Positions 21,829-31,488 of a DNA stretch of 64,000 bases are shown here, one piece after another. Both the position numbers and the translations under genes were made by a program. The first letter of the stretch is position 1. Every line of letters begins with the position of its first letter. Source of the DNA: Micrococcus terreus (GTDB lineage: Bacteria > Actinomycetota > Actinomycetes > Actinomycetales > Micrococcaceae); assembly GCF_900116905.1 (NCBI RefSeq), contig NZ_FPCG01000002.1:248001-312000 (forward strand), written 5' to 3'. Below the pieces are notes generated by a model. It saw only the letters and a list, made by a program, of their open reading frames with translations, made no database searches and was not told the DNA's origin.

Positions 21829-23309
21829 TCGGTCTCGCGGGCGAAGAGGTCGTCCTCGGTCTCGCGGCGGATGATCAGCCGAGAGACACCGTCCTTGACG
21901 GCGACGACGGCCGGCCGGGTGAGCAGGTTGTAATTGCTGGACAGGGCATGGCAGTAGGCGCCGGTGGCAGGCACGGCCAGCAGGTCACCGCGCTGCAGGT
22001 CCTCCGGCAGGTAGGCGTCTCGCACCACGATGTCCCCGGACTCGCAGTGCTTGCCGACCACCCGTGAGAGGACGGGGGTCGCCTCGGTGGTCCGTGATGC
22101 CAGGACGGCGGTGTAGTCGGCGTCGTAGAGCACGGGACGGGGGTTGTCGCTCATCCCGCCGTCCACGGCCACGTAGCGGCGCGGGAACGTCCCGTCCGCA
22201 TGGTCCACGGCCACGGTCTTGCGCACGCCCACGGTGTACAGGCTCAGTCCGGCCGGACCGGAGATGGCCCGGCCCGGTTCGATCGAGATCCGGGGGCAGC
22301 GCATCTGCAGCCGCTCACAGACCGCGCGGACCACAGCGGCCAAGGCCGTGGCGATCTGCTCGGGTGCACGAGGCTCGTCGGCGCTGGTGTAGGCGATGCC
22401 GTGGCCGCCGCCCAGGTCCAGCTCCTCCAGCTCCACCCCGTGGTCCTGGCGGATGGCGGCCAGGAAGGTCAGCAGCCGTTCGGCGGCCAGGGCGAAGCCG
22501 TCAGCCTCGAAGATCTGGGATCCGATGTGGCAGTGCAGGCCCCGCAGCTCGATCGAGGGAGCGGCCAGCGCCTGGGCCACGGCCTGGGCCGCCGGAGACT
22601 TTCCAGGGATCGGCCCGTCCATCCGCTGCGCATCGGCGGAGAGGTCCGGGTCCTGCCCCTCGGTGAAGGAGGAGTCGGCCATGGACAGACCGAACTTCTG
22701 GTCCTCGTGGGCGGTGGCGATGAACTCGTGGGTGTGCGCGTGCACGCCCGGTGTCAGCCGCAGCATCACCGGTGCGGTGAGACCTGCCTCCTGCGCCAGC
22801 TCGGCGAGACGGGTCAGCTCATCCAGGGAGTCCACCACGATCCGGCCCACCCCGACCTCCAGGGCGCGGCGCAGTTCGCCATCAGACTTGTTGTTGCCGT
22901 GCAGGCCGATGCGAGCGGGGTCCACCCCGGCCCGCAGCGCCACGGCCAGCTCCCCGCCGGAGGCGGTGTCCAGACACAGGCCCTCCTCCGCGATCCAGCG
23001 GGCCACCGGGGTGACCAGGAAGGACTTGCCGGCGTAGTAGACGTCCACTCCCCCGCACAAGTCCTCGAATGCGGCGTCGAAGGCATCACGGAAGGATCGG
23101 GCACGGGCCCGGAAGTCGTCCTCGTCCACCACCAGCAGCGGGGTTCCGTAGTCGGCTGCGAGCTGGGAGGCGGGGATGCCCTGCACCGCCAGCTGGCCGT
23201 CGTCGTGCCGACTCACTCCGGAGGAGAAGATCACCGGGTCCAGGGCGTTGCCGTCCTCGGGGACCTGCAGCCAGTCCGGTGCCAGGGGCGAGGCGGTGTG
23301 GGCGGCCAT
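21825..23309 (-). CDS. lysA: Diaminopimelate decarboxylase
   Basis: 494 residues from ATG 23309, which overlaps the argS stop as TGATG. It decarboxylates meso-diaminopimelate to lysine. The PLP lysine is in DVYYAGKSFLVTPVARWI; the other marks are ELDLGGGHGIAY (PLP phosphate), ISIEPGRAISGPAGLSLY and the catalytic-Cys block GKHCESGDIVVRDAYLP. Followed by hom in the same transcript, giving a lysine/threonine operon. Confidence 0.95.
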   Translation of the reverse strand: MAAHTASPLAPDWLQVPEDGNALDPVIFSSGVSRHDDGQLAVQGIPASQLAADYGTPLLVVDEDDFRARARSFRDAFDAAFEDLCGGVDVYYAGKSFLVTPVARWIAEEGLCLDTASGGELAVALRAGVDPARIGLHGNNKSDGELRRALEVGVGRIVVDSLDELTRLAELAQEAGLTAPVMLRLTPGVHAHTHEFIATAHEDQKFGLSMADSSFTEGQDPDLSADAQRMDGPIPGKSPAAQAVAQALAAPSIELRGLHCHIGSQIFEADGFALAAERLLTFLAAIRQDHGVELEELDLGGGHGIAYTSADEPRAPEQIATALAAVVRAVCERLQMRCPRISIEPGRAISGPAGLSLYTVGVRKTVAVDHADGTFPRRYVAVDGGMSDNPRPVLYDADYTAVLASRTTEATPVLSRVVGKHCESGDIVVRDAYLPEDLQRGDLLAVPATGAYCHALSSNYNLLTRPAVVAVKDGVSRLIIRRETEDDLFARETE

Positions 23310-24970
23310 CACATCCGCTCCGGGGCGGAGACGCCCAGAAGCGCCAGGCCATTGGCCAGGACCTGGGCGGTGGCCTCGTTGAGCCACAGACGGGTGCGGT
23401 TCAGATCCGAGATCTCCCCGGGGCCGTCCTCACCGGCCACCGGGACGATCCGGCAGACCGCATACCAGGAGTGGTAGGCCGAGGCCAGCAGTTCCAGATG
23501 CCGGGCCACCCGGTGCGGCTCGCGCAGCTTGGCGGCCTGGCCCACGACCGAGGGGAACTCGCCCAGACGGGCCAACAGCTCGGACTCGGTGGGGTCGGTG
23601 AGCAGCGCGGCGTCGAACGCCCCCCGGTCCACGCCGGCGGCCTCGGCGGTGCGCGCGGCACCGCGGGTGCGGGCATGGGCGTACTGCACGTAGAACACCG
23701 GGTTGTCGTTGGTGCGGGACTGCAGCACCTCGGGATCGATGGTGATCGGCGAGTCCGCGGGATACCGGGCCAGCGAATAGCGCAGCGCGTCCTTGCCCAG
23801 CCACTGGACCAGGTCCTTGAGTTCGATGATGTTGCCGGCACGCTTGGAGAGCTTGGCGCCGTTGACCGAGATCAGTTGGCCGATGAGGATCTCGATGTTG
23901 TGGTTCGGGTCGTCGCCGGCGCAGGCGGCGATGGCCTTGAGCCGTCCCACATAGCCGTGGTGGTCGGCGCCGAGCAGATAGATCTTCTCCGGGAAGCCGC
24001 GGTCCTTCTTGGAGAGGTAGTACGCGGCGTCGGCGGCGAAGTAGGTGGGCTCACCGTTGGCGCGGATCAGCACGCGGTCCTTGTCATCGCCGAAGTCGGT
24101 GGTGCGCAGCCAGACGGCGCCGTCCCGGTCCTCGATGTGGCCCTGCTCCCGAAGCCGGGCCACGGCGTCCTCGATCGCACCGGACTCGTGCAGATCCTTC
24201 TCCGAGAACCAGACGTCGAAGTGGACGTCGAAGGCATCCAGGGTGTCCCGGATGTCCTGGAGCTGAAAACGGTAGGCGGACTCCCGGATGACCGGCAGGG
24301 CGGCCTCCTCGGTCAGATTGCGCACGTCCGGGTGCTCGGTGAGCACCTGATCGGCCAGCTCCTGGACGTAGGCGCCGGGGTACCCGCCCTCCGGCACGGG
24401 CAGGCCGTGCAGGCGGTTGTAGACAGACTGGGCGAAGACGTTCATCTGCGAACCGGCGTCGTTGATGTAGTACTCGGCAGTGACATCCGCGCCGGAGGCC
24501 GCCAGCAGGCGTGCGATCGAGTCACCCAAGGCCGCCCAGCGGGTGTGGCCGATGTGCAGCGGACCCGTGGGGTTGGCGGAGACGAACTCCATGTTCACGG
24601 TGCGTCCGGCCAGCACCGCGTTGCGGCCGTACTCCGCTCCGGCCTCCACGATGGCCCGAGCCAGCTCGCCGGCGGCGGCTGCGTCCAGGGTGATGTTGAG
24701 GAACCCGGGTCCGGCGATGTCCACCGAGGCGATGCCGTCACGGTCCTGCACACGGGTGGCCAGCACGGTGGCGAACTCGCGCGGGTTCATCCCCGCCTTC
24801 TTGGACAGCTGCAGCGCTACATTGGTGGCCCAGTCTCCGTGCTCGCGGCTCTTGGGTCGCTCCACCTTCACGGTGGCCGGGACGTCAGCGGCGTCCAGAG
24901 AGATCTCGCCGGCGTCGATGGACTCGCGCAGGCAGGCAGAGAGCAGGGAGGAGAGTTCTTCGGGGGTCAC
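23309..24970 (-). CDS. argS: Arginyl-tRNA synthetase
   Basis: 553 residues from GTG 24970 (VTPEELSSLLSACLRESIDA). A class I synthetase: the HIGH motif is in NPTGPLHIGHTRWAALGDS; the KMSKS-equivalent GAKLSKRAGNIIEL has the usual weak form for ArgRS. It has the N-terminal Add1 domain and the C-terminal DALR anticodon-binding domain ending NGLALLGVSAPERM. There is no Shine-Dalgarno; a TAGACT -10 box sits 7 nt before the GTG, so the message is probably leaderless. A tRNA-Arg gene lies 150 bp away on the other strand. Confidence 0.96.
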   Translation of the reverse strand: MTPEELSSLLSACLRESIDAGEISLDAADVPATVKVERPKSREHGDWATNVALQLSKKAGMNPREFATVLATRVQDRDGIASVDIAGPGFLNITLDAAAAGELARAIVEAGAEYGRNAVLAGRTVNMEFVSANPTGPLHIGHTRWAALGDSIARLLAASGADVTAEYYINDAGSQMNVFAQSVYNRLHGLPVPEGGYPGAYVQELADQVLTEHPDVRNLTEEAALPVIRESAYRFQLQDIRDTLDAFDVHFDVWFSEKDLHESGAIEDAVARLREQGHIEDRDGAVWLRTTDFGDDKDRVLIRANGEPTYFAADAAYYLSKKDRGFPEKIYLLGADHHGYVGRLKAIAACAGDDPNHNIEILIGQLISVNGAKLSKRAGNIIELKDLVQWLGKDALRYSLARYPADSPITIDPEVLQSRTNDNPVFYVQYAHARTRGAARTAEAAGVDRGAFDAALLTDPTESELLARLGEFPSVVGQAAKLREPHRVARHLELLASAYHSWYAVCRIVPVAGEDGPGEISDLNRTRLWLNEATAQVLANGLALLGVSAPERM

Positions 24971-24977
24971 CTGCCAC

Positions 24978-24983
24978 AGTCTA
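24978..24983 (-). promoter_or_regulatory. -10 box TAGACT of argS, predicted leaderless
   Basis: TAGACT lies 7 nt before the GTG of argS and there is no ribosome-binding sequence in between. Confidence 0.5.
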
Positions 24984-25123
24984 GGGTTCTGGCGCTGGCC
25001 CTCCCCAATCCGATGCCTCCCGTGACGCGGCCGGGATGCGTCCGCCCCCGCGATCCCTCCGCGTCGATTCGGTGCCACCGGGCGCGACGGTGTACTGTGG
25101 TCGAGTCCCGTCACGGGACCCCC

Positions 25124-25199
25124 GCCTCCGTAGCTCAGGGGATAGAGCGTCTGCCTCCGGAGCAGAAGGCCGCAGGTTCGAATCCTGCCGGGGGCACCA
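25124..25199 (+). tRNA. tRNA-Arg (anticodon CCG), CCA encoded
   Basis: Cloverleaf drawn by eye: acceptor GCCTCCG pairs with CGGGGGC (one T-G), D arm GCTC/GAGC, anticodon stem TCTGC/GCAGA with loop CTCCGGA giving anticodon CCG, T arm GCAGG-TTCGAAT-CCTGC, discriminator A and genomic CCA at 25197-25199. A possible -10 (TACTGT) lies about 30 nt upstream. It reads the codon CGG, frequent in this genome. Confidence 0.97.
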
Positions 25200-25302
25200 T
25201 TCTCTGGCCTTCCCCTCCCTCACCTCCGTGCAGCCGTGGGCTGCCGACCGAGCTGACGTGGCCGTCGTCGGGATGGCCCTCAACAGTGACAGAGTGGAGG
25301 GA

Positions 25303-26463
25303 ATGACCTCCACCGCAGCACCGCACTCCTCCGCCCTCGCGGGGCGCCCCCTCTCGACGACAGGCATGGTCCTGGGCGTGGCGGCCACGTTCATCGGCAC
25401 CACGATCGGTGCTGGCTATGCCTCGGGTCAGGAGATCCTGCAGTACTTCGTCAGCTTCGGTGTGTGGGGTGGGATCGGAGCCCTGCTGATCGCCGGCCTG
25501 CTCTTCTTCGTGCTCTCGGCCACAGTGCTCACCCTGGCCCACCGGCTGCGCACCCAGGACATCCACGATCTGGTCAATCCCACCTCCAGCCGCTGGCCCA
25601 CTCGGTTCGCGGACCTGTGCATCACGGTCTCGCTGCTGGGCACCCTGGTGATCATGCTCGCCGGGGCCGGAGCCGCCCTGACCGGGCCGTTGGGCGTGCC
25701 GCCCCTGATCGGCGCGCTGATCATGGCCGGGGTCTGCGTGCTCAGCGTGCTGGCCGGGGTGACCGGGCTGGTGCGCGTGCAGCAGGCCGTGGTGCCGGTG
25801 ATCATCGTGGTGGCCCTGGGAGTGGCGATCTGGGCGATCCTGACACCGGAGGCGCCCACCGGCCAGGACGCCACGGCCCTGGTGAACTCCTCCCCGCTGA
25901 TCAACACCTGGTGGATGTCCGGCATCCTCTATGTGGCGTTCAACATCCAGCTGGCCTACGCCGTGCTCGCCCCGGTGGGCGCCGCAGCGGTCTCCGGCCG
26001 GGGTCTGCGCCGCGGCGCGCTCCTCGGGGCGTTGGCCCTGGTGGCCATGGCGGGGGCGATCATGGCGGCACTGATGGTCAACGCCTCGGCGGTGGGCCAG
26101 GCCGAGCTGCCCATGGTGGATCTGGCGGCGCGCATCGGCCCGTGGGCCTCCTTCCTGTTCCTGGCCGTGCTGCTGCTGGCACAGTTCACCACCGCGGTCT
26201 CCTGCCTGTTCGGCTCCGTCCAGCGTCTGCGCCGGGTGCACGCCCTGCGCCGGCTCCCGGTGTGGACCGTGGCGGCCGGCACGGCCCTGGTCACGGCGGT
26301 GCTCTCCGGCGTGGGCTTCTCCCAGCTGGTCGGGATCGTCTATCCGCTGCTGGGCTACGCGGGGATCGTGATCATCGTGATGCTGCTGGTCACCGCAGCC
26401 CTGCACCGACGGCGCCGGCGGGCGTCCTCCACCTCCGCACCGGAGCCCACCCGTGCCGGCTGA
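25303..26463 (+). CDS. YkvI family membrane protein (APC-fold transporter-like)
   Basis: 386 residues, about ten membrane helices. The N-terminal block VAATFIGTTIGAGYASGQEI is the hallmark of the YkvI family (COG3949), related to the amino acid/branched-chain transporter fold with an unwound first helix. Substrate unknown. ATG 25303 follows GTGGAGGGA closely; an earlier in-frame ATG (25273) is possible. The stop overlaps the start of tag by 11 nt, so the two genes are coupled. Confidence 0.86.
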   Translation: MTSTAAPHSSALAGRPLSTTGMVLGVAATFIGTTIGAGYASGQEILQYFVSFGVWGGIGALLIAGLLFFVLSATVLTLAHRLRTQDIHDLVNPTSSRWPTRFADLCITVSLLGTLVIMLAGAGAALTGPLGVPPLIGALIMAGVCVLSVLAGVTGLVRVQQAVVPVIIVVALGVAIWAILTPEAPTGQDATALVNSSPLINTWWMSGILYVAFNIQLAYAVLAPVGAAAVSGRGLRRGALLGALALVAMAGAIMAALMVNASAVGQAELPMVDLAARIGPWASFLFLAVLLLAQFTTAVSCLFGSVQRLRRVHALRRLPVWTVAAGTALVTAVLSGVGFSQLVGIVYPLLGYAGIVIIVMLLVTAALHRRRRRASSTSAPEPTRAG

Positions 26464-27115
26464 ACAGGATCCTCAGACCGCTCCGGTCTCGGTTCCTTCC
26501 CCTGCCTCCCCGGTCTCCCCTGACCTGATCAGGGGCGACGACGGCCGGCTGCGTCCGGCATGGGCGTCCGGGGACGCTCTGCTCCGGGAGTACTACGACA
26601 CCGAGTGGGGCATGCCGGTGCGCGATGAACGGGGACTCTTCGAGCGGCTGAGCCTGGAGGCGTTCCAGTCAGGCCTGAGCTGGGCGATCATCCTGCGCAA
26701 GCGCGAGGCGTTCCGTGCCGCCTTCACTGGTTTCGACCCCGAGGCGGTGGCGCAGTTCGGCGACGCCGACGTGGAGCGGCTGCTGGCCGACGCCGGGATC
26801 GTGCGCAACCGGGCCAAGATCCTGGCCACCATCGGCAATGCCCGAGCCACCCTGGCCCTGCGCGAGGACCCTGACCTGCCCGGTGACCTGCCCCAGCTGC
26901 TCTGGTCCTTCCAGCCTGCCAGCACCCCGGCGCCGATGACCGTGGCTGAGGTCCCCACGCAGTCCGCGGAGTCGGCCGCGCTGGCCCGGGAGCTCAAGCG
27001 CCGGGGGTTCCGCTTCGTCGGCCCCACCACCGCCTACGCACTGATGGAAGCCGTGGGGATGGTGGACACCCATCTGGTGGGGTCCTGGAGGCGGGGCACC
27101 TCCGGGGTGTGGTGA
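26453..27115 (+). CDS. tag: DNA-3-methyladenine glycosylase I, lacking most zinc ligands
   Basis: 220 residues from GTG 26453 inside the ykvI tail. It removes 3-methyladenine from DNA. The family core is clear: REYYDTEWGMPVRDERGLFE, LSLEAFQSGLSWAIILRKRE with the conserved Glu and Trp, DAGIVRNRAKILATIGNARA and KRRGFRFVGPTTAYALMEAV. Compared with E. coli Tag, the zinc-snap residues Cys4, His17 and Cys179 appear replaced (RPAWAS, YYD, VGSW); only the C-terminal His (VDTHLVG) remains. The N-terminal ~25 residues are Pro/Ser-rich. Confidence 0.9.
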   Translation: MPAEQDPQTAPVSVPSPASPVSPDLIRGDDGRLRPAWASGDALLREYYDTEWGMPVRDERGLFERLSLEAFQSGLSWAIILRKREAFRAAFTGFDPEAVAQFGDADVERLLADAGIVRNRAKILATIGNARATLALREDPDLPGDLPQLLWSFQPASTPAPMTVAEVPTQSAESAALARELKRRGFRFVGPTTAYALMEAVGMVDTHLVGSWRRGTSGVW

Positions 27116-27195
27116 CGGGGCCGTCGTCGGGAGTCCGCCCCAGCGCCCGGCCCTCCCCGTGGTTCAGGTTCCGCAGCGTCCACTGACAGCGAAAA

Positions 27196-27208
27196 TGAAC
27201 GCCGTTCA
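27196..27208. promoter_or_regulatory. Operator-like palindrome TGAACgccGTTCA upstream of gabD
   Basis: A perfect 5-bp inverted repeat with a 3-nt centre, 128 nt before the gabD start. Further GTTCAC copies follow at about 27204 and 27219. Position and symmetry suggest a dimeric repressor site; the regulator is unknown. Confidence 0.4.
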
Positions 27209-27335
27209 CCGTGCGCTGGTTCACTTCACCGGCCAAAACGGCGAGGATGGACGGTGACGGGAGAACCGCTGTGCGGCGACTCCCTCCCCCGTCCGGATCA
27301 CCCCGGGCGCCGCTGGACCCATCAAGGAGTGACAC

Positions 27336-28739
27336 ATGAGCGCACCATCCACTGCAGACCTGGGCTACCGCACCCAGAACCCCGCCACCGGCGAGGTGGA
27401 GAAGCAGTTCGACACCGCCACGGACGAGCAGATCCAGCAGGCGCTGGAGAAGTCCCAGAAGGCCTACCAGGAGTGGTCCAAGCGGCCCATGTCCGAGCGT
27501 GCGGCCATCGTGAAGAAGGTCGCCTCCCTCTTCACCGAGCGGCGCAAGGAGCTGGCCCAGCTGGCCGCCCGCGAGATGGGCAAGCCGGCCAATGAGGGCA
27601 GCGGCGAGGCTCGGTTCTGCGACGCCATCTTCTCCTACTACGCCGACAACGGCGAGGAGCTGACCAAGGACCAGGTCGTCAAGGACATCGACGGGCAGAA
27701 GGCCGTGATCGAGCGGCTGCCGATCGGCCCGCTGCTGGGCATCATGCCCTGGAACTACCCCTACTACCAGGTGGCCCGCTTCGCCGCGCCGAACCTGGTC
27801 CTGGGCAACACCATCATCCTCAAGCACGCTGAGATCTGCCCGCAGTCGGCCCTGGCCATCCAGCAGATCATGGACGACGCCGGAGTGCCCGAGGGCGTGT
27901 ACCAGAACGTCTTCGCCACCCACGACCAGATCTCCACGATCATCGCCGACCCGCGCATCCAAGGCATCTCGCTGACCGGCTCTGAGCGTGCCGGTGCCTC
28001 CGTGGCCGAGCAGGCCGGACGCCACCTGAAGAAGGTCGTGCTGGAGCTGGGCGGCTCCGATCCCTACGTGGTGCTCTCCGCCGAGGACCCCAAGGCCGCC
28101 GCCGAGGAGGCCCTGGCCATCCGTCTGGAGAACACCGGCCAGGCCTGCAACTCCAACAAGCGCATGATCGTCATGGATGACATCTACGACGACTACGTGG
28201 CCGGCCTGGTGGAGAAGGCCAAGGCCCTGAAGCCCGGCGATCCGCTGAACCCGCAGGAGGGCACCTACGGGCCACTCTCCTCCGAGGCCGCCGCGAACGC
28301 CCTGGTGGAGCAGATCGAGGACGCCGTCAAGAACGGCGCCACCCTGCACGCCGGTGGCAAGCGCGTGGACGGACCCGGCTACTACGTGGAGCCCGCTGTG
28401 CTGACCGGAGTCACCAAGGAGGCTCGCGCCTACTACGAGGAGCTCTTCGGTCCGGCCGCCGTGGTCTACCAGGTCACCTCGGATGAGGAGGCGCTGGAGC
28501 TGGCCAACGATACCCCCTTCGGTCTGGGCGGTGCCGTGTTCGCCACCGAGGACGGCCGCGCGGAGAAGCTTGCCTCGAAGCTGCAGGTGGGCATGGCCAA
28601 CGCCAACGCCTACGCCGCAGAGGGCGCCGAGATGCCCTTCGGCGGTGTCAAGCGCTCCGGCTACGGCCGCGAGCTCGGCCCGCTGGGCATGGAGGAGTTC
28701 GTGAACAAGCGCCTCTATTACGTGGTGGACGAGGACTGA
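27336..28739 (+). CDS. gabD: NAD(P)-dependent succinate-semialdehyde dehydrogenase (aldehyde dehydrogenase family)
   Basis: 467 residues with AAGGAG 7 nt upstream of the ATG. It oxidises succinate semialdehyde to succinate, the last step of GABA/putrescine breakdown. The aldehyde dehydrogenase core is complete: [20 protein letters not shown], the general-base Glu in [14 protein letters not shown] and the catalytic Cys near residue 271 in [16 protein letters not shown], then [15 protein letters not shown]. The N-terminus [19 protein letters not shown] is typical of GabD-like enzymes. Exact substrate is inferred from family resemblance. Transcribed alone and closed by a hairpin terminator. Confidence 0.88.
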   Translation: MSAPSTADLGYRTQNPATGEVEKQFDTATDEQIQQALEKSQKAYQEWSKRPMSERAAIVKKVASLFTERRKELAQLAAREMGKPANEGSGEARFCDAIFSYYADNGEELTKDQVVKDIDGQKAVIERLPIGPLLGIMPWNYPYYQVARFAAPNLVLGNTIILKHAEICPQSALAIQQIMDDAGVPEGVYQNVFATHDQISTIIADPRIQGISLTGSERAGASVAEQAGRHLKKVVLELGGSDPYVVLSAEDPKAAAEEALAIRLENTGQACNSNKRMIVMDDIYDDYVAGLVEKAKALKPGDPLNPQEGTYGPLSSEAAANALVEQIEDAVKNGATLHAGGKRVDGPGYYVEPAVLTGVTKEARAYYEELFGPAAVVYQVTSDEEALELANDTPFGLGGAVFATEDGRAEKLASKLQVGMANANAYAAEGAEMPFGGVKRSGYGRELGPLGMEEFVNKRLYYVVDED

Positions 28740-28800
28740 CCCTCCCTGCCCCATGGAGGGGTTCCGTTCCCCCGGCCTGACCGGCCGGTGCGGATTCCCG

Positions 28801-28842
28801 ACGACGCCCGGTGCCTTCCAGCAAGAAGGCACCGGGCGTCGT
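28801..28842 (+). terminator. Terminator after gabD
   Basis: A 17-bp perfect stem (28801-28817 with 28826-28842) and an 8-nt loop; no U tract. Confidence 0.75.
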
Positions 28843-28921
28843 GGCGTCCGGAGGCGTCGAGATGTCCGGGAGGCGCGGGTCACCGAAGGCTGCGGACACG
28901 GCGCGTGCCAGAATGAGGGCC

Positions 28922-29863
28922 ATGAGCGACTCCGAGACCTTCGCGCTGACCTCACCCGCCGAGGGACCTGTTGCCCTGAACCAGTCCTGGCTCGGCTCGG
29001 ATCGGCTGCTGGAGTGGATCATCGCCTGCCAGTCCGATCCAGCCACGGGCACCGCCTACCTCGGGGGCACCGCGGAGGGGGTGCGGGCCGAGCTGGAAGG
29101 CCTGGACCAGGACTGGACGGACACCGTCCGCGTGGTCACCGTCCAGGGCCAGCCGGTGGCCGCGTGCGCCGTGGAGTGGGACGAGGAGCCCGCCACCGCG
29201 TGGATCCAGGGCCCCTGGGGCAGCGAGGATGCCGTAGAGACCTGGGGTGAGCCACTGATGGCAGCCATGGTGGAGCAGCTGCCCGCTGAGATCACCACCC
29301 TGGAGATCTGCGGCGAGGTCCGCAACTCAGCCATGGCAGACCTGGCGGATCGGTTGGGGTGGCAGCCCACGGAGGTGAACCACGCCATGGTGCTGCCGGT
29401 GGAGGCTGCACGGTCTGTGGTGAAGGAGCTGGGCAGTGTCCTGTCGACCGTGACCGTACGGGATGTCCTCGAGGATGACCTGCCCAGTCTGGCGCATCTG
29501 CATGAGTCCGAGTTCCCGGACGCCTATGCCACCACCTCGCAGCTGCTGACACGCCACCTCACCGTGGTGACCACGCAGGACGAGCAGGTGCTCGGATACG
29601 CCAGCGGACAGATCCAGGACGACGGCCAGGCCTACATCGACTTCACCGCGGTGGATCCTGCCGCACGCCGCCGAGGACTGGGGCGGACCTTGATCCTGGC
29701 GCTGACCGGTCGCCTGGTGGAGACGGCTGATCCTGATCGCCTGACCCATGTGCACCTGACCGTGCAAGAGGAGAAGACCTCCGCCCGTGCGCTGTATGAG
29801 TCCGTGGGATTCAGAACCGATGTCTCCCTCCGCGGCTACCGAGGCCCCCGGCCGCTGGACTGA
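28922..29863 (+). CDS. GNAT family N-acetyltransferase, two tandem domains
   Basis: 313 residues from ATG 28922 (GAGG 4-7 nt upstream). The C-terminal domain (from about 175) has the acetyl-CoA motif A, IDFTAVDPAARRRGLGRTLI, and the end typical of motif B, ARALYESVGFRTDVSLRGYR. The N-terminal ~160 residues look like a diverged GNAT half (TLEICGEVRNSAMADLADRL, GWQPTEVNHAMVLPVE) without the pyrophosphate loop, as in MshD-like tandem GNAT proteins. The substrate cannot be told from the sequence. Confidence 0.8.
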   Translation: MSDSETFALTSPAEGPVALNQSWLGSDRLLEWIIACQSDPATGTAYLGGTAEGVRAELEGLDQDWTDTVRVVTVQGQPVAACAVEWDEEPATAWIQGPWGSEDAVETWGEPLMAAMVEQLPAEITTLEICGEVRNSAMADLADRLGWQPTEVNHAMVLPVEAARSVVKELGSVLSTVTVRDVLEDDLPSLAHLHESEFPDAYATTSQLLTRHLTVVTTQDEQVLGYASGQIQDDGQAYIDFTAVDPAARRRGLGRTLILALTGRLVETADPDRLTHVHLTVQEEKTSARALYESVGFRTDVSLRGYRGPRPLD

Positions 29864-29890
29864 CCTCGGCCATCATGCCGGCCCCGGCAC

Positions 29891-29930
29891 AGCAGTGGCC
29901 CGCTCCCCCCGAGGAGAGCGGGCCACTGCT
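29891..29930. terminator. Bidirectional terminator between the GNAT gene and putP
   Basis: The 15-bp arms at 29891-29905 and 29916-29930 pair perfectly across a 10-nt loop, between two convergent genes. Confidence 0.75.
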
Positions 29931-29964
29931 TCGTGGTGGCGGGTCAGCCGTCCGAGCCAGTGGA

Positions 29965-31488
29965 TCAGACGGCGCGCGTCGGCTCGTTGCCGGCGGCGAT
30001 GGAGGCCGCCTCGTCGAACTCGGCCTCCACGCCGGGCTGGTGCTTGAAGGTCACCAGGGAGACCAGGACACCGACGATCAAGGCCAACAGGAATCCGGGG
30101 ACGATCTCGTAGAGGGCGAAACCCTCCCAGACCTCGTCCGAGACGTTGCCCCAGATCGCCACAACCACAGCACCCACCAGCATCGAGGCCAGGGCACCCA
30201 TGGCGGTGAAGCGCTTCCAGAACAGCGCGAGCAGGATGACCGGGCCGAAGGCGGCACCGAATCCGGCCCAGGCGAAGCCGACCAGCTCGAGCACGCTGGA
30301 CTCCGGGTCCAGGGCGAGCAGTCCGGCGATCACGGCGACCACCAGCACACCGGCGCGGCCCATCCACATCTGGCGCTGGGGGGTGGCCTCCTTGCCGAAG
30401 ATCTTGTACAGGTCCTCCACCAGGGCGGAGGAGCAGACGATCAGCTGCGAGGAGACGGTGGACATGATCGCGGCCAGCACGGCGGCCAGGACGAAGCCGG
30501 CGACCAGCGGGTGGAACAGCACCTGGCTCAGCACCAGGAAGACGGTCTCAGGGTCGTCCAGGGTGGTGGGGTTGGCCTGGAAGTAGGCCAGTCCGACCAC
30601 GGCGGTCATCACGGCGCCCAGGGCGCAGATAGCCATCCAGGCCACGCCGATGCGACGTCCGACGGCGGCCTCCTTGGCCGAGCGCAGGGCCATGAAGCGC
30701 ACGATGATGTGTGGCTGACCGAAGTAGCCCAGGCCCCAGGCCAGAGCGGAGATGGTGCCGATCCAGGTGGCGTTGGCGAAGAGCGAGAGGTGGTCCACAC
30801 CCTCGCCGGAGGCGGCGTCGACCGCGCGGACCGAGTCCACGATGGCATCCCAGCCGCCCATGGTGACGATGGTGGCCACCGGCACGGCGATCAGTGCCAG
30901 CAGCATCATCAGCCCCTGGACGACATCGGTCAGGGAGGCACCCAGGAAGCCGCCGAACAAGGTGTAGGCCACGGTGATGGCAGCGACCAGCAGCATGCCG
31001 AAGAGGTAGGTCGAGCCGAAGGAGGACTCGAAGAACTTGCCGCCGGCCACCATGCCCGAGGAGACGTAGAAGGTGAAGAAGGCCAGGATGATCAGTCCGG
31101 AGACGATCCGCAGGAGGCGGGTGCGATCACAAAAGCGGTTCTCCAGGAAGGAGGGCACCGTGATCGAGTTGTTGGAGACCTCGGTGTAGGAGCGCAGGCG
31201 CGGAGCCACGAACTTCCAGTTCAGCCAGGCGCCGACGGTCAGGCCGATGGCGATCCAGGCCTCCACCAGCCCGGCGGCGTAGACCGCGCCGGGCAGGCCC
31301 ATCAGCAGCCAGCCGGACATGTCCGAGGCGCCGGCGGACAGCGCGGCCACCCCCGGGGACATCCTGCGTCCGGCCAGCATGTAGTCGTCCAGGTCGTTGT
31401 TCTTCCGTGAGGCCCACAGCCCGATGCCCAGCATCGCGGCGAAGTACAGCCCGACGGCGATGATCTTGAAGATCTGATCCTGATCCAT
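29965..31488 (-). CDS. putP: Sodium/proline symporter
   Basis: 507 residues, about thirteen membrane helices, sodium:solute symporter family. ATG 31488 follows GAGGAATCC; it starts MDQDQIFKIIAVGLYFAAML. PutP marks are LAGRRMSPGVAALSAGASDM (Na+ site, helix 2), GWLLMGLPGAVYAAGLVEAW, and IMSTVSSQLIVCSSALVEDL with the Ser/Thr Na+ ligands of helix 9. Imports proline with Na+ for nutrition or osmotic balance. Monocistronic, with terminator at its 3' side. Confidence 0.93.
   Translation of the reverse strand: MDQDQIFKIIAVGLYFAAMLGIGLWASRKNNDLDDYMLAGRRMSPGVAALSAGASDMSGWLLMGLPGAVYAAGLVEAWIAIGLTVGAWLNWKFVAPRLRSYTEVSNNSITVPSFLENRFCDRTRLLRIVSGLIILAFFTFYVSSGMVAGGKFFESSFGSTYLFGMLLVAAITVAYTLFGGFLGASLTDVVQGLMMLLALIAVPVATIVTMGGWDAIVDSVRAVDAASGEGVDHLSLFANATWIGTISALAWGLGYFGQPHIIVRFMALRSAKEAAVGRRIGVAWMAICALGAVMTAVVGLAYFQANPTTLDDPETVFLVLSQVLFHPLVAGFVLAAVLAAIMSTVSSQLIVCSSALVEDLYKIFGKEATPQRQMWMGRAGVLVVAVIAGLLALDPESSVLELVGFAWAGFGAAFGPVILLALFWKRFTAMGALASMLVGAVVVAIWGNVSDEVWEGFALYEIVPGFLLALIVGVLVSLVTFKHQPGVEAEFDEAASIAAGNEPTRAV

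Noticed and set aside
23310-23400. Lysine riboswitch before lysA
   Set aside because: lysA overlaps argS by TGATG and has no leader, so no riboswitch can be present.
25124-25199. tRNA-Arg as attachment site of an element
   Set aside because: Flanking genes argS and ykvI are chromosomal, and no partial tRNA copy or integrase is near.
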